Assembly: GCA_019242465.1 (NCBI GenBank)
Contig: JAFAVL010000181.1
Location: forward strand, 1-13,985
Source of the DNA: Chroococcidiopsidaceae cyanobacterium CP_BM_RX_35
GTDB lineage: Bacteria; Cyanobacteriota; Cyanobacteriia; Cyanobacteriales; Chroococcidiopsidaceae
Reading direction: 5' to 3'
Length of the DNA stretch: 13,985 nt
Shown: in pieces, positions 6,774-13,646 of the stretch
Layout: each line of letters opens with the position of its first letter
Numbering within the stretch: the stretch's first letter is position 1
The notes under the pieces: generated by a model
Told to the model about the DNA's origin: nothing
The model's input: only the letters and a program-made list of their open reading frames with translations
The model's database searches: none
Made by a program: the position numbers and the translations under genes

Positions 6774-7733
6774 ATGCGCTACTCACTCTTAAGTCGATTT
6801 CGAGGCTGTTGGCTTGGAGCAGCACTAGGCGGGATTTATAACTCCCACAGTTCTCCGCAACTGTTTCAATGGCGTAGGCTAGCCGTTTTGGGCGCCGAGA
6901 GCTTGATTGAGCAAGGTAGATTCGAGCCTGAAGATTGGTGTGCGCGATTCTCAGCTGAATTTCCCAACTTAAATGCCAAGGATAGTGTTTTTCCAGAAGA
7001 AGCACTCATAACGAGCGTACCTGTAGCGCTTTTCTACCACGAAAATGAAATTAAACTGCGACAAAATTTGCTGGCCTTGGTAAAAATTTTGCCGGAATCA
7101 ATAGGGCAAGATCGGGTGCTGGCAATGGGATATGCGATCGCCCAGTCCCTGAACGAGAAACTTAATCCAGCAACCCTGATTCCCCAGCTCATTTCCTTTC
7201 TAAGAGTACCAAGTCAACTGGCACAAGATTTAACACTGGTTCAAACATTTTTAGAGCAGGGCTCAAGCTTAGGAGTAGTCGCAACTCAGATACAGCAACA
7301 AGGGACTCAGCTGAATAGTGGGCTTGCCTTAGCACTTTACTGCTTTCTAAGTACAGCCGAGGACTATCGTCTCTCAGTTGCACGAGCAGCTCAGACAGGC
7401 GCTCAAGGGTTTGCCGGATGTAGCTCCGGCGACTCAAGAGCGCAAGCTCAATCTCAAATAACTGCCACCCTCACTGGTGCTCTGTCAGGAGCCCACAACA
7501 GCACTGTAGGGATTCCTGCTTCCCTACGAATGGTAATGCCTCGGTCAGATACGGTCCTAGCAGATTGGGGAATGAACATGACAACTCAGATGCTAGAATT
7601 AGCAGATAAACTACTGGCAGCTTGGTCAGGAGTGTATGGCCAGTCACAACGATCGAGTATCCCAACACAGATAGCTGCGCTCAGTGCCCCTAGAGTGATT
7701 TTACTGCCTCGATCGGGTCTTCATCCCCGTTAA
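6774..7733 (+). CDS. ADP-ribosylglycohydrolase-fold protein lacking metal-binding motifs (probable pseudoenzyme)
   Basis: A 319-aa all-helical protein that follows the ARH/DraG family outline. RFRGCWLGAALGG (8-20) stands where family members have a GDALG-type motif. FQWRRLAVLGAESLIEQGRF (31-50) replaces the TDDT segment, keeping the following ALAESLLExGRF-like helix. AQSQITATLTGALSGAHN (225-242) replaces GDTDTxAAIxGALAGA, and GIPASLR follows as in the family. Active members bind two Mg ions through the Asp/Thr residues of these motifs; here they are Ala, Gln-Trp-Arg and Gln-Ser-Gln. Relative to the family, about 14 residues (GFAGCSSGDSRAQA) seem inserted just before the third motif. The frame is intact with no stops, so it is probably expressed for a non-catalytic role. 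It follows aroQ by 6 bp. Confidence 0.75.
   Translation: MRYSLLSRFRGCWLGAALGGIYNSHSSPQLFQWRRLAVLGAESLIEQGRFEPEDWCARFSAEFPNLNAKDSVFPEEALITSVPVALFYHENEIKLRQNLLALVKILPESIGQDRVLAMGYAIAQSLNEKLNPATLIPQLISFLRVPSQLAQDLTLVQTFLEQGSSLGVVATQIQQQGTQLNSGLALALYCFLSTAEDYRLSVARAAQTGAQGFAGCSSGDSRAQAQSQITATLTGALSGAHNSTVGIPASLRMVMPRSDTVLADWGMNMTTQMLELADKLLAAWSGVYGQSQRSSIPTQIAALSAPRVILLPRSGLHPR
7398..7443. repeat. Nested palindrome inside the ARH-like gene
   Basis: Outer arms GCGCTC (7399-7404) and GAGCGC (7438-7443) enclose GCCGGA (7413-7418) and TCCGGC (7425-7430) with a 6-nt loop. CTCAAG is directly repeated at 7402-7407 and 7433-7438. It coincides with the residues that look inserted relative to the protein family. 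Confidence 0.4.
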
Positions 7734-7862
7734 CTGTGCCAAATTACGGGACCAGAACTGCCCAGTCTGCTCAACAAATCTGTCAAAAGAAATACCTGAA
7801 CTCAGTTGCAGGTTGTATCTTGATAAAAAGTCAATTTCCGCTTGTGGTGTGTGAGTAGCCAT
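7701..7862 (-). CDS. Short 53-aa ORF, unknown function
   Basis: A minus-strand ORF running from ATG 7862 to TAA at 7701-7703; an in-frame ATG at 7874 would add four residues. It reads MATHTPQAEIDFLSRYNLQL, then SSGISFDRFVEQTGQFWSRN and a short basic end. Composition looks like a folded helical protein: ordinary codons, three Phe, one Trp, balanced charge. It fills most of the 210-bp gap before pgpH and overlaps the convergent end of the ARH-like gene by 33 bp. There is no clear Shine-Dalgarno, but several genes here lack one. I do not recognise a family. It could be a real conserved small protein or a chance ORF; its amino acid make-up favours the former. Confidence 0.45.
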   Translation of the reverse strand: MATHTPQAEIDFLSRYNLQLSSGISFDRFVEQTGQFWSRNLAQLTGMKTRSRQ

Positions 7863-7881
7863 CGTGGCAAACATGAACCAA

Positions 7882-7934
7882 TCGGCTAATGCCGAGGACT
7901 GTTACACAGTTCGCTACCCAGCCGCTGACTGCGG
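7882..7934 (+). other. Three consecutive short hairpins before pgpH
   Basis: TCGGC taat GCCGA (7882-7895), ACTGT tac ACAGT (7898-7910) and CCGC tgact GCGG (7922-7934) follow each other, ending 9 nt before the pgpH ATG. Each is short and could be chance; together they would make a structured leader for pgpH or the upstream part of the minus-strand 53-aa ORF. Confidence 0.3.
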
Positions 7935-7943
7935 TTACAGGCG

Positions 7944-10463
7944 ATGAAAACGTTCGAATCTATGACGCAGCAGTTTAATCAATGGCGACGACGGCACCAG
8001 CCGCTCAACCGCTTGTTTTCAACAAAGTCACCTGCTGTAGTAGCTCCTCAAACTCTACCAGTGGTTCTGCCCCCTGAACCAGAAAACCAAAGCTCGGAAC
8101 CAAAGCCGCCTACATTAAACAATTCTCAACCACCAGCCCCACAGCATCGCGGCAGCAAAGGGACCTATCGCCTCCGAAAAGACCGTTCCTCAGCTGTTGT
8201 CCTCGTAGCAGTATTATCTCTAACAGGAGTCATGGGGCATCGCTATTACAATCAGCCCAAGCTGGATGTAGGCACCAAGGCACCGCAAACGATTAAAGCT
8301 CCTTATACTGCTCGCATTAAAGATGTAAAGAGTACAGAAGCTAAACGCAGAGCTGCTTTGACAGAGTCCACGCCGATATTGATGATCGATCCAGTTGTCA
8401 ATCAACAGATCGAGCAAGACTTACAGCAAGCACTGGACTTAGGCAACGATCTGCGCCGAACAGCGGGACCTTTTCCCTTTGTCGAGACTTCTATTCTGTC
8501 TACGGCTACTCAAACACATCTCCGTGATTGCCCAGAGTCAGAATGGCAAGCAGTACTCATGGCTTTGTCGGAGTTACCAAAAGTAACTCAAGAGAGTAAG
8601 CTCCAAGCAGCGATAGATACGCAAAAACCGCAAGGCAGTCTACAGAGAATTGTGGCGGAACTAAAAGCATACCGTTCGCAGGCTTCTCCCCAGCAATTCT
8701 CCGCCCTTGTCGCTGCCATTTCCCAAGCACGCCAGCGCTACAATCAAGCCTTAGCGAAACTCAGAGAGCCAGAGGCTTCAAAAACTGAAATTCTCTACGA
8801 AACCTCCCTAGTAGAATTGCCCGACGCCGAGTGGCAATCAACTCAAAGGGGAATCCGTGATGCTACTAAGCGCATTCTTGCCCAAGGCATTGCGCCTGGA
8901 TTGCCACCAAGTGTCTTGCAGCAAGCAGTGAGTCTACAAGTCAAAACTCTGATACCTCCAGCTGCCGAAACTCCAGTCGTAGATTTGCTGCTGAGTGTAT
9001 TACAGCCGAATTTGAAGCAAGACATAGGACAAACGCAACAACAGGCAAAATTGGCAGCGGCGGCGGTGCAACCTATGTTCCTTGAAGTCCATAAAGGTCA
9101 GGTGATTGTGCGAGCCGGGCAGATTATTACCACATCAGAGTTCCTAGAACTTGATTATTTCCGCTTGAGTCGTCGAGAAATCAACTGGCTAGGGTTAATT
9201 CAGTTGGGCGGTTTTATCATTGCAACTGTTGGCGTCTTTGGGTTAGTAGAACAAAGATTTCGCTCTCGATTACGTCAACATGATCGCCTGTTGGTATTAT
9301 TGTTAACCCTGAGTGCTCCGCTGCTAGTCGCGGTAGGTGTGCCTTATATCAATCTGCCAGCAATTGGTTTGCTATTGGGTAGCTTCTACAGCTCTTTGCT
9401 AGGCGTGACAGTGGTGGGGTTGCTAACAGTACTGCTGAAAGGCAGTTTGCATGTTAGCTATGGATATCTGCTACCTGCTGCTGCTGGAGGACTCTTGAGT
9501 AGCTGGATGGCAGGGCGATTGCGATCACGCGAGGAGCTAGCTGTATTGGGCGGCATAGTCGGATTAACCCAAGGAGGAGTTTACTTGCTGGGGCGGCTCG
9601 TTCTTGGTGCCCCAGCAGCAGGCCCACTCTGGTACGTACTAGTATTCCGAGAAGCAGCATTATCTGGTCTTTCAGGATTAGCCTGGAGCATTGTAGCGTT
9701 GGGACTAAGTCCTTATCTAGAACGCTTATTTGACCTAGTTACCCCAAGCCGATTGGCAGAACTGGCAAATCCGAACCGACCTTTGTTAAAGCGACTTGCA
9801 GCCAAAACCCCCGGCACGTTCCAACACACCATGTTTGTTGCAACTCTAGCAGAAGCAGCAGCTAAAGCGCTAGAGTGCAACGTTGAACTCGTCCGCGCTG
9901 GTACTCTGTACCACGATATAGGGAAGATGCACGACCCTCTAAGCTTCATTGAAAATCAGATGGGTGGTCCCAATAAGCATGATCTGATTCACAATCCTTG
10001 GAAGAGTGCCGAAATTATCAAAAAGCATGTGAGTGAAGGGTTAGTTATGGCGCGTAAGTGTCGGCTACCTACAGCGATTCAAGCTTTTATTCCAGAGCAT
10101 CAGGGTACGATGCTAATTGCTTATTTCTATCACCAAGCCGAGCAGTTGGCACAACAAGATCAAAGTATAGTAGTCCATGAAATGGATTTTCGCTATGATG
10201 GTCCAATTCCTCAGTCGCGGGAAACTGGGATTGTGATGTTAGCGGATTCTTGTGAGGCAGCGCTGCGGTCACTTAAAGAGGCATCTCCAGAACAAGCATT
10301 AGCAATGGTTAACAAAATTCTACGAGCTCGATGGCAGGACAATCAGCTAATAGATTCTGGTTTAACCCGAACCGAAATGTCGCAAATCGCCGAAATTTTC
10401 GTAGAAGTTTGGCAGCAATTCAATCACAAACGCATTGCTTATCCAAAAGCACTTAGCAAATAA
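7944..10463 (+). CDS. pgpH: 7TM-HD membrane phosphohydrolase, PgpH type (c-di-AMP phosphodiesterase family)
   Basis: An 839-aa membrane protein with the PgpH plan. A basic, proline-rich cytosolic N-terminus (1-80) precedes one anchor helix (about 84-98). A large outside domain follows (about 105-410, 7TMR-HDED type), including LEVHKGQVIVRAGQIITTSE (380-399). A block of about seven helices spans 416-590. The cytosolic HD domain (about 615-775) has H628 in TFQHTMF, H657-D658 in LYHDIGK, H695 in KKHVSEG, H719 in PEHQGT and D768 in LADSCE, the full ligand set for a two-metal phosphodiesterase. PgpH of Listeria hydrolyses c-di-AMP to pApA; applying that here is inference, though the HD residues are complete. 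The ATG at 7944 is used; only a weak AGGCG precedes it, and an internal Met is at residue 7. Neighbours do not indicate the signal sensed. Confidence 0.92.
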   Translation: MKTFESMTQQFNQWRRRHQPLNRLFSTKSPAVVAPQTLPVVLPPEPENQSSEPKPPTLNNSQPPAPQHRGSKGTYRLRKDRSSAVVLVAVLSLTGVMGHRYYNQPKLDVGTKAPQTIKAPYTARIKDVKSTEAKRRAALTESTPILMIDPVVNQQIEQDLQQALDLGNDLRRTAGPFPFVETSILSTATQTHLRDCPESEWQAVLMALSELPKVTQESKLQAAIDTQKPQGSLQRIVAELKAYRSQASPQQFSALVAAISQARQRYNQALAKLREPEASKTEILYETSLVELPDAEWQSTQRGIRDATKRILAQGIAPGLPPSVLQQAVSLQVKTLIPPAAETPVVDLLLSVLQPNLKQDIGQTQQQAKLAAAAVQPMFLEVHKGQVIVRAGQIITTSEFLELDYFRLSRREINWLGLIQLGGFIIATVGVFGLVEQRFRSRLRQHDRLLVLLLTLSAPLLVAVGVPYINLPAIGLLLGSFYSSLLGVTVVGLLTVLLKGSLHVSYGYLLPAAAGGLLSSWMAGRLRSREELAVLGGIVGLTQGGVYLLGRLVLGAPAAGPLWYVLVFREAALSGLSGLAWSIVALGLSPYLERLFDLVTPSRLAELANPNRPLLKRLAAKTPGTFQHTMFVATLAEAAAKALECNVELVRAGTLYHDIGKMHDPLSFIENQMGGPNKHDLIHNPWKSAEIIKKHVSEGLVMARKCRLPTAIQAFIPEHQGTMLIAYFYHQAEQLAQQDQSIVVHEMDFRYDGPIPQSRETGIVMLADSCEAALRSLKEASPEQALAMVNKILRARWQDNQLIDSGLTRTEMSQIAEIFVEVWQQFNHKRIAYPKALSK

Positions 10464-10488
10464 TCCTCTCGTCAAACTTCACTTTCTA

Positions 10489-10686
10489 CTACTGTGACAA
10501 TGGAAAGCTATCTCTTTGTACCTGTGGCACATTCTGAATTTCAAGTAAAGGCGCGGTTGAAGTAGAACGCCTGCGCTGAAGAATCTGAATTTCGCTTTCA
10601 AGCCTTTCCTGTCCTTGTCTAAAAAAGTCTTGAGAGCTAGATCGAGTCAAGTCATGGGAAAGTTGTCGAGCTTGTAATGAAGTCAA
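10489..10686 (-). CDS. Small helical protein of about 65 aa, start lying in a palindrome
   Basis: A short ORF with TSLQARQLSHDLTRSSSQDF near its start, a charged helix FFRQGQERLESEIQILQRRR, then a low-complexity tail. The SSSQDFFRQG..LE.EIQ..Q pattern reminds me of short conserved cyanobacterial proteins of unknown function. It is convergent with pgpH, 25 bp from its stop. The only upstream start codon is TTG at 10686, which lies inside the left arm of the palindrome at 10682-10722, and no ribosome site precedes it. Either the palindrome has replaced the original start or a non-standard start is used. Translation is therefore uncertain although the frame looks like coding sequence. Confidence 0.5.
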   Translation of the reverse strand: MTSLQARQLSHDLTRSSSQDFFRQGQERLESEIQILQRRRSTSTAPLLEIQNVPQVQRDSFPLSQ

Positions 10687-10722
10687 CGGTACACCGCCGT
10701 GTAACGGCGGTGTACCGTTGAC
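10682..10722. repeat. Perfect 19-bp-arm palindrome with 3-nt loop
   Basis: Left arm GTCAACGGTACACCGCCGT (10682-10700), loop GTA, right arm ACGGCGGTGTACCGTTGAC (10704-10722), with no mismatch. The right end overlaps a second hairpin, TGACCGC ccttcc GCGGTCA (10719-10738), which would compete with it. There is no T-run, so a classical intrinsic terminator is unlikely. It resembles the dispersed perfect palindromes seen between genes in cyanobacteria, and it covers the start of the small minus-strand ORF. Confidence 0.8.
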
Positions 10723-10957
10723 CGCCCTTCCGCGGTCAGAGGATGAAACGCTTGACCAGCCCTGCTAGGAGTCTGTACACAGAGTAACAAAGCTGCCGAA
10801 AACAATAAAGCTTCTACAAAGCAAAGTGGTTTGGTAGCGACTGCGAGATAGCTGATGCATTTAGGCATAAATGCTTCTTATTTCCTTACAGTGGAAATAG
10901 GATATTAAGGATTTATCTTCACTCTAGCGCTCGCTGAAAGGGGGTGAGGTGAAGACG
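10723..10957. other. Non-coding stretch between the palindrome and the ABC permease
   Basis: I see no convincing gene. It holds weak hairpins: GCATTT aggcat AAATGC (10857-10874), TATTTCC ttacagt GGAAATA (10879-10899), and CTTCAC (10918-10923) pairing with GTGAAG (10948-10953) just beyond the permease stop. The last could help end the minus-strand permease transcript. Confidence 0.35.
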
Positions 10958-11863
10958 TCAACCTTTGACACCACTACCAGATTCTGTGGGTACAATATAG
11001 CGTTGTAGGAATAAGAAGAGCAGCAGTACTGGTGCAATTGAGATAACAGAGCCAGCCGCCACAAGACGCCAGTCCAAGGACAATGTACTAGCTAGTGTTG
11101 CCACTCCTAAGGGTAAGGTATATAACTCTGGTCGATCGATAACAATTAGGGGCCAAAGAAAGTCGCTCCACGAGCCAATGAAGACAAAGATTGCTAGGGT
11201 AAAGAGCGCTGGTCGAATAGCTGGGAGCATCACGTACCACCACAAGCCTAACTCAGAACAACCATCCATCCGTGCCGCCTCTTCCATTTCCTTCGGTACA
11301 CCTACGAAAGCCTGCCGCAGGAGAAAAATCCCAAAGGCAGAAGCAATTGACGGAAAAATCATACCGATGTAACTGTTTACCAGCCCCAATTGGACAGTCA
11401 AAATGTACAAGGGAATCATCACGATCTGGAAGGGAATCATGATGGTAGAGATAATAGCGGTAAAAATCCAGTCTCTTCCTCGAAACTCCAGCCGCGCTAG
11501 GGGGTAAGCAGCTAGAGCACAGAAACCTAAATTCAAGCTCACTGTCAGTCCGGCGACAAGGGTACTATTGAAGAGGTACTGACCAAAAGGGTTATTTTGC
11601 CACACCTGGATAAAGTTTGCCAGTGTGGGTGAACTGGGCAAGAGTTGGGGTGGAAACTGAAAGATATTTTCATCTGGTGACTTCAAAGCAGTACTAATAA
11701 GCCAGAGGAGGGGAAACAGCATCATAAGTGCAATTGCCACCAGTACCCCATAGAGAAACAGGTGCCTCCACCCAGACCACTTGGAAATTTTGGGTCGATT
11801 GCTGGCGTACAGTCTAGAGCGACTGGGATTTTGGATATTGGATTTTAGATTTCGAAATTGCAT
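10958..11863 (-). CDS. Carbohydrate-type ABC transporter permease (MalG family)
   Basis: Inner-membrane subunit of a binding-protein-dependent sugar importer. From ATG 11863 it has 301 aa with six hydrophobic segments, beginning HLFLYGVLVAIALMMLFPLL (34-53). The ATPase-contacting EAA loop EEAARMDGCSELG..YVMLP (194-214) and the C-terminal SWSDFLWPLIV are typical of MalG/LacG. The frame is open to 11929, but that would overlap 5-FCL by 85 bp; ATG 11863 cuts overlap to 19 bp. Residues 4-13 (RNLKSNIQNP) are encoded by a heptamer repeat, and no ribosome site is seen, so the real start may lie further in. No ATP-binding subunit, partner permease or binding protein is in the window; these must be elsewhere. 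The sugar is unknown. Confidence 0.88.
   Translation of the reverse strand: MQFRNLKSNIQNPSRSRLYASNRPKISKWSGWRHLFLYGVLVAIALMMLFPLLWLISTALKSPDENIFQFPPQLLPSSPTLANFIQVWQNNPFGQYLFNSTLVAGLTVSLNLGFCALAAYPLARLEFRGRDWIFTAIISTIMIPFQIVMIPLYILTVQLGLVNSYIGMIFPSIASAFGIFLLRQAFVGVPKEMEEAARMDGCSELGLWWYVMLPAIRPALFTLAIFVFIGSWSDFLWPLIVIDRPELYTLPLGVATLASTLSLDWRLVAAGSVISIAPVLLLFLFLQRYIVPTESGSGVKG
11826..11853. repeat. Heptanucleotide tandem repeat (GGATTTT type)
   Basis: Four 7-bp units in register: GGATTTT, GGATATT, GGATTTT, AGATTTC. This matches the short tandemly repeated heptamers common between cyanobacterial genes. It contains the stop codon of 5-FCL (11845-11847) and the first codons assigned to the permease. 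Confidence 0.75.
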
Positions 11864-12474
11864 GCCGAGTTGGACCCAAAAGTCAACAAACCAGTTTCTG
11901 TACAAACACCTTGTAACGGTTTGTCCCAAGAGTCAATCGGTAGGTGCTGTAAATAAGCAAATTCAAACACAATGGCAATTGTCGGCTTTGATGCCCACAA
12001 AGCAGAGCTTAGTAAGCGATCGTAATAACCACCGCCATAACCCAAACGATAGCCCCGGTAGTCACAGGCAATAGCTGGAACAAGCATTAAATCTACTTCA
12101 TCTGGCTCCAAGGTCGTTACAGTTGGCTGTGGTTCGAGGATGCCATAAGCCCCCCTTTGCCACAGGTGAAACTCTGCAGACGTCCAGATATGCCAACTGA
12201 GGGTATCGCCAGCACAGCGGGGAAATCCCCAGCGACGATGGGAGTCTGAAAACAAGGAACTCAGATCTGGTTCTTGGCGAAAACTGAAATAAGCCAGAAT
12301 TGTTTGAGACTTGGCAAATAGAGGAGAGGCTTGTAAATGAGATGCGATGCGATCGCTCTTCTGCCGCCATTCTGTTTTAGAGAGCGACAGCCGCCTCTTA
12401 AGAAGAGTTCGACGCAATTCCACCTTACTCACTTTACTCATTGCGATCGGACAGGCGCTATCTAAATCGTTCAT
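11845..12474 (-). CDS. 5-formyltetrahydrofolate cyclo-ligase
   Basis: ATP-dependent enzyme (MTHFS) converting 5-formyl-THF to 5,10-methenyl-THF, removing a by-product and inhibitor of GlyA. The 209-aa sequence has KVELRRTLLKRRLSLSKTEW near the start (17-36), ILAYFSFRQEPDLSSL (59-74), DEVDLMLVPAIACDYRGYRL (125-144) running into the ATP-binding GYGGGYYDRLL (145-155), and a C-terminal LPIDSWDKPLQGVCTETGL. ATG 12474 is chosen because GGGGAG lies 6 nt before it; ATG 12495 and 12441 are also in frame, the last without a ribosome site. The final residues NFEI and the stop are in the heptamer repeat, so the tail may be altered. The structured repeat block separates it from fcl. It is a folate partner of glyA elsewhere in the window. 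Confidence 0.93.
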   Translation of the reverse strand: MNDLDSACPIAMSKVSKVELRRTLLKRRLSLSKTEWRQKSDRIASHLQASPLFAKSQTILAYFSFRQEPDLSSLFSDSHRRWGFPRCAGDTLSWHIWTSAEFHLWQRGAYGILEPQPTVTTLEPDEVDLMLVPAIACDYRGYRLGYGGGYYDRLLSSALWASKPTIAIVFEFAYLQHLPIDSWDKPLQGVCTETGLLTFGSNSACNFEI

Positions 12475-12482
12475 CCTATTCT

Positions 12483-12637
12483 CCCCTACTCCCATCTCCC
12501 TCCTTTGCTCCTAATCCCCAAAGGGGACCACGCCAGTCGCACGCCACTTGCTACAACGGGGGGAACCCCGCAACGCAGTGGCTCCTCAGGTCGGGAGATC
12601 CGCCCACGGCGCTGGCTCCCGAGTCCCCCCTACTCCC
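12483..12637. repeat. Structured intergenic repeat block between fcl and 5-FCL
   Basis: An 11-bp direct repeat CCCCTACTCCC (12483-12493 and 12627-12637) flanks 133 bp made of successive hairpins: TCCCC aaa GGGGA (12515-12527); GCCACT..AGTGGC (12543-12582) around CGGGG ggaa CCCCG (12557-12570); and TCGGGAG..CTCCCGA (12591-12622) around CGCC cac GGCG (12601-12611). GTGGCTCC/CTGGCTCC half-repeats recur. Reading frames here are low-complexity and not believable as proteins. It looks like a dispersed cyanobacterial repeat, perhaps mobilised as a small non-autonomous element. Confidence 0.7.
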
Positions 12638-12646
12638 CTCACCTCC

Positions 12647-13594
12647 CTAGCCAGCATGTTGCCGATACCAATCGATCGTCTTTTGCAGCCCTTGCTGTAA
12701 ATCGATCTGTGCCCTAAAGCCAAATGCCCGCTCCGCTCTTTGAGTATCCAAACAACGACGTGGTTGACCGTTCGGCTTATCGGTTTCCCAGACAATTTCA
12801 CCCTTATATCCCATCAGTTCACAGATTAGCTTCATCAACTCACAGATGGAAATCTCATCTCCCGTGCCCAAATTCAGAGGCTCAGCCTCATTGTAGAACT
12901 GAGTTCCCATCACAATGCCTCGGGCTGCATCGGCTGAGTAGATGAACTCGCGCGTTGCCGTGCCATTCCCCCACACCCTCACTTGCGTTTCTCCCCGAAT
13001 TTGGGCAGCGTGGATTTTGCGGATTAACGCGGGAATAACGTGGGAACTGCTGGGATTAAAGTTGTCCTCTGGACCATATAAATTTACCGGCAGTAGGTAG
13101 ATGCCATTAAAACCATACTGCTGCCGATATGCTTGCAGTTGCACCAAAAGAGCTTTTTTGGCGAGCCCATAAGCGGCATTCGTTTCCTCTGGATAGCCTT
13201 GCCATAAATCATCTTCTTTAAAGGGTACAGGTGTAAATTTGGGATAGGCACAGATCGTGCCAATACAGACAAATTTTTCCACTCCCGCCCAGTAAGCCGC
13301 GTGAATTAGCTCAGCGCCCATAATCAGGTTGTCGTAGAACAGCTCAGCTGGCTTTTCCCGATTCAGACCAATGCCACCAACATGAGCGGCTAAGTGAATC
13401 ACAATGTCTTGCTGCTTGACCGCTTGTTGGCAACTTTCCCGATGACGCAGATCGCAATCGCCTGAACGCGGTACTGTAATTCTCCCTTGGTCATCACCAG
13501 CTTGACGACGTAGTTGGTCAATCACCTGGCGTCCCAAAAAACCAGCCCCACCAGTCACCAGAATCCGTTTCTCTTTTAGATCTATGGCTACCAT
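12647..13594 (-). CDS. fcl: GDP-L-fucose synthase
   Basis: Epimerase/reductase that turns GDP-4-keto-6-deoxymannose (the Gmd product) into GDP-L-fucose for surface polysaccharides. This 315-aa extended short-chain dehydrogenase has the NADP-binding TGGAGFLG (14-21), [10 protein letters not shown] (67-76), the catalytic YGLAK with Tyr142 and Lys146, and [11 protein letters not shown], whose His185 matches the E. coli active-site His179. GTICAYPK (112-119) keeps Cys115 but has Thr113 where E. coli has Ser107. It starts at ATG 13594, with AAAGGG upstream at a long spacing. gmd ends 52 bp upstream on the same strand, the usual gmd-fcl pairing. A repeat block of about 170 bp separates it from 5-FCL, so the operon may end here. 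Confidence 0.95.
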   Translation of the reverse strand: MVAIDLKEKRILVTGGAGFLGRQVIDQLRRQAGDDQGRITVPRSGDCDLRHRESCQQAVKQQDIVIHLAAHVGGIGLNREKPAELFYDNLIMGAELIHAAYWAGVEKFVCIGTICAYPKFTPVPFKEDDLWQGYPEETNAAYGLAKKALLVQLQAYRQQYGFNGIYLLPVNLYGPEDNFNPSSSHVIPALIRKIHAAQIRGETQVRVWGNGTATREFIYSADAARGIVMGTQFYNEAEPLNLGTGDEISICELMKLICELMGYKGEIVWETDKPNGQPRRCLDTQRAERAFGFRAQIDLQQGLQKTIDWYRQHAG

Positions 13595-13646
13595 GTTTTT
13601 GTCATTGCACCCTTTTGGAGCGAACCAAGAAGAGAGTAGGGGGAGA

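Noticed and set aside
10683..10868. 61-aa minus-strand ORF with a hydrophobic stretch resembling a signal peptide
   Set aside because: Ends inside the perfect palindrome, has no ribosome site, and the hydrophobic stretch is short; probably chance.
12441..12801. Several 69-71-aa ORFs across the structured repeat block
   Set aside because: Composition follows the C/G-rich repeats (Pro, Ser, Arg) and they overlap real gene ends; not proteins.
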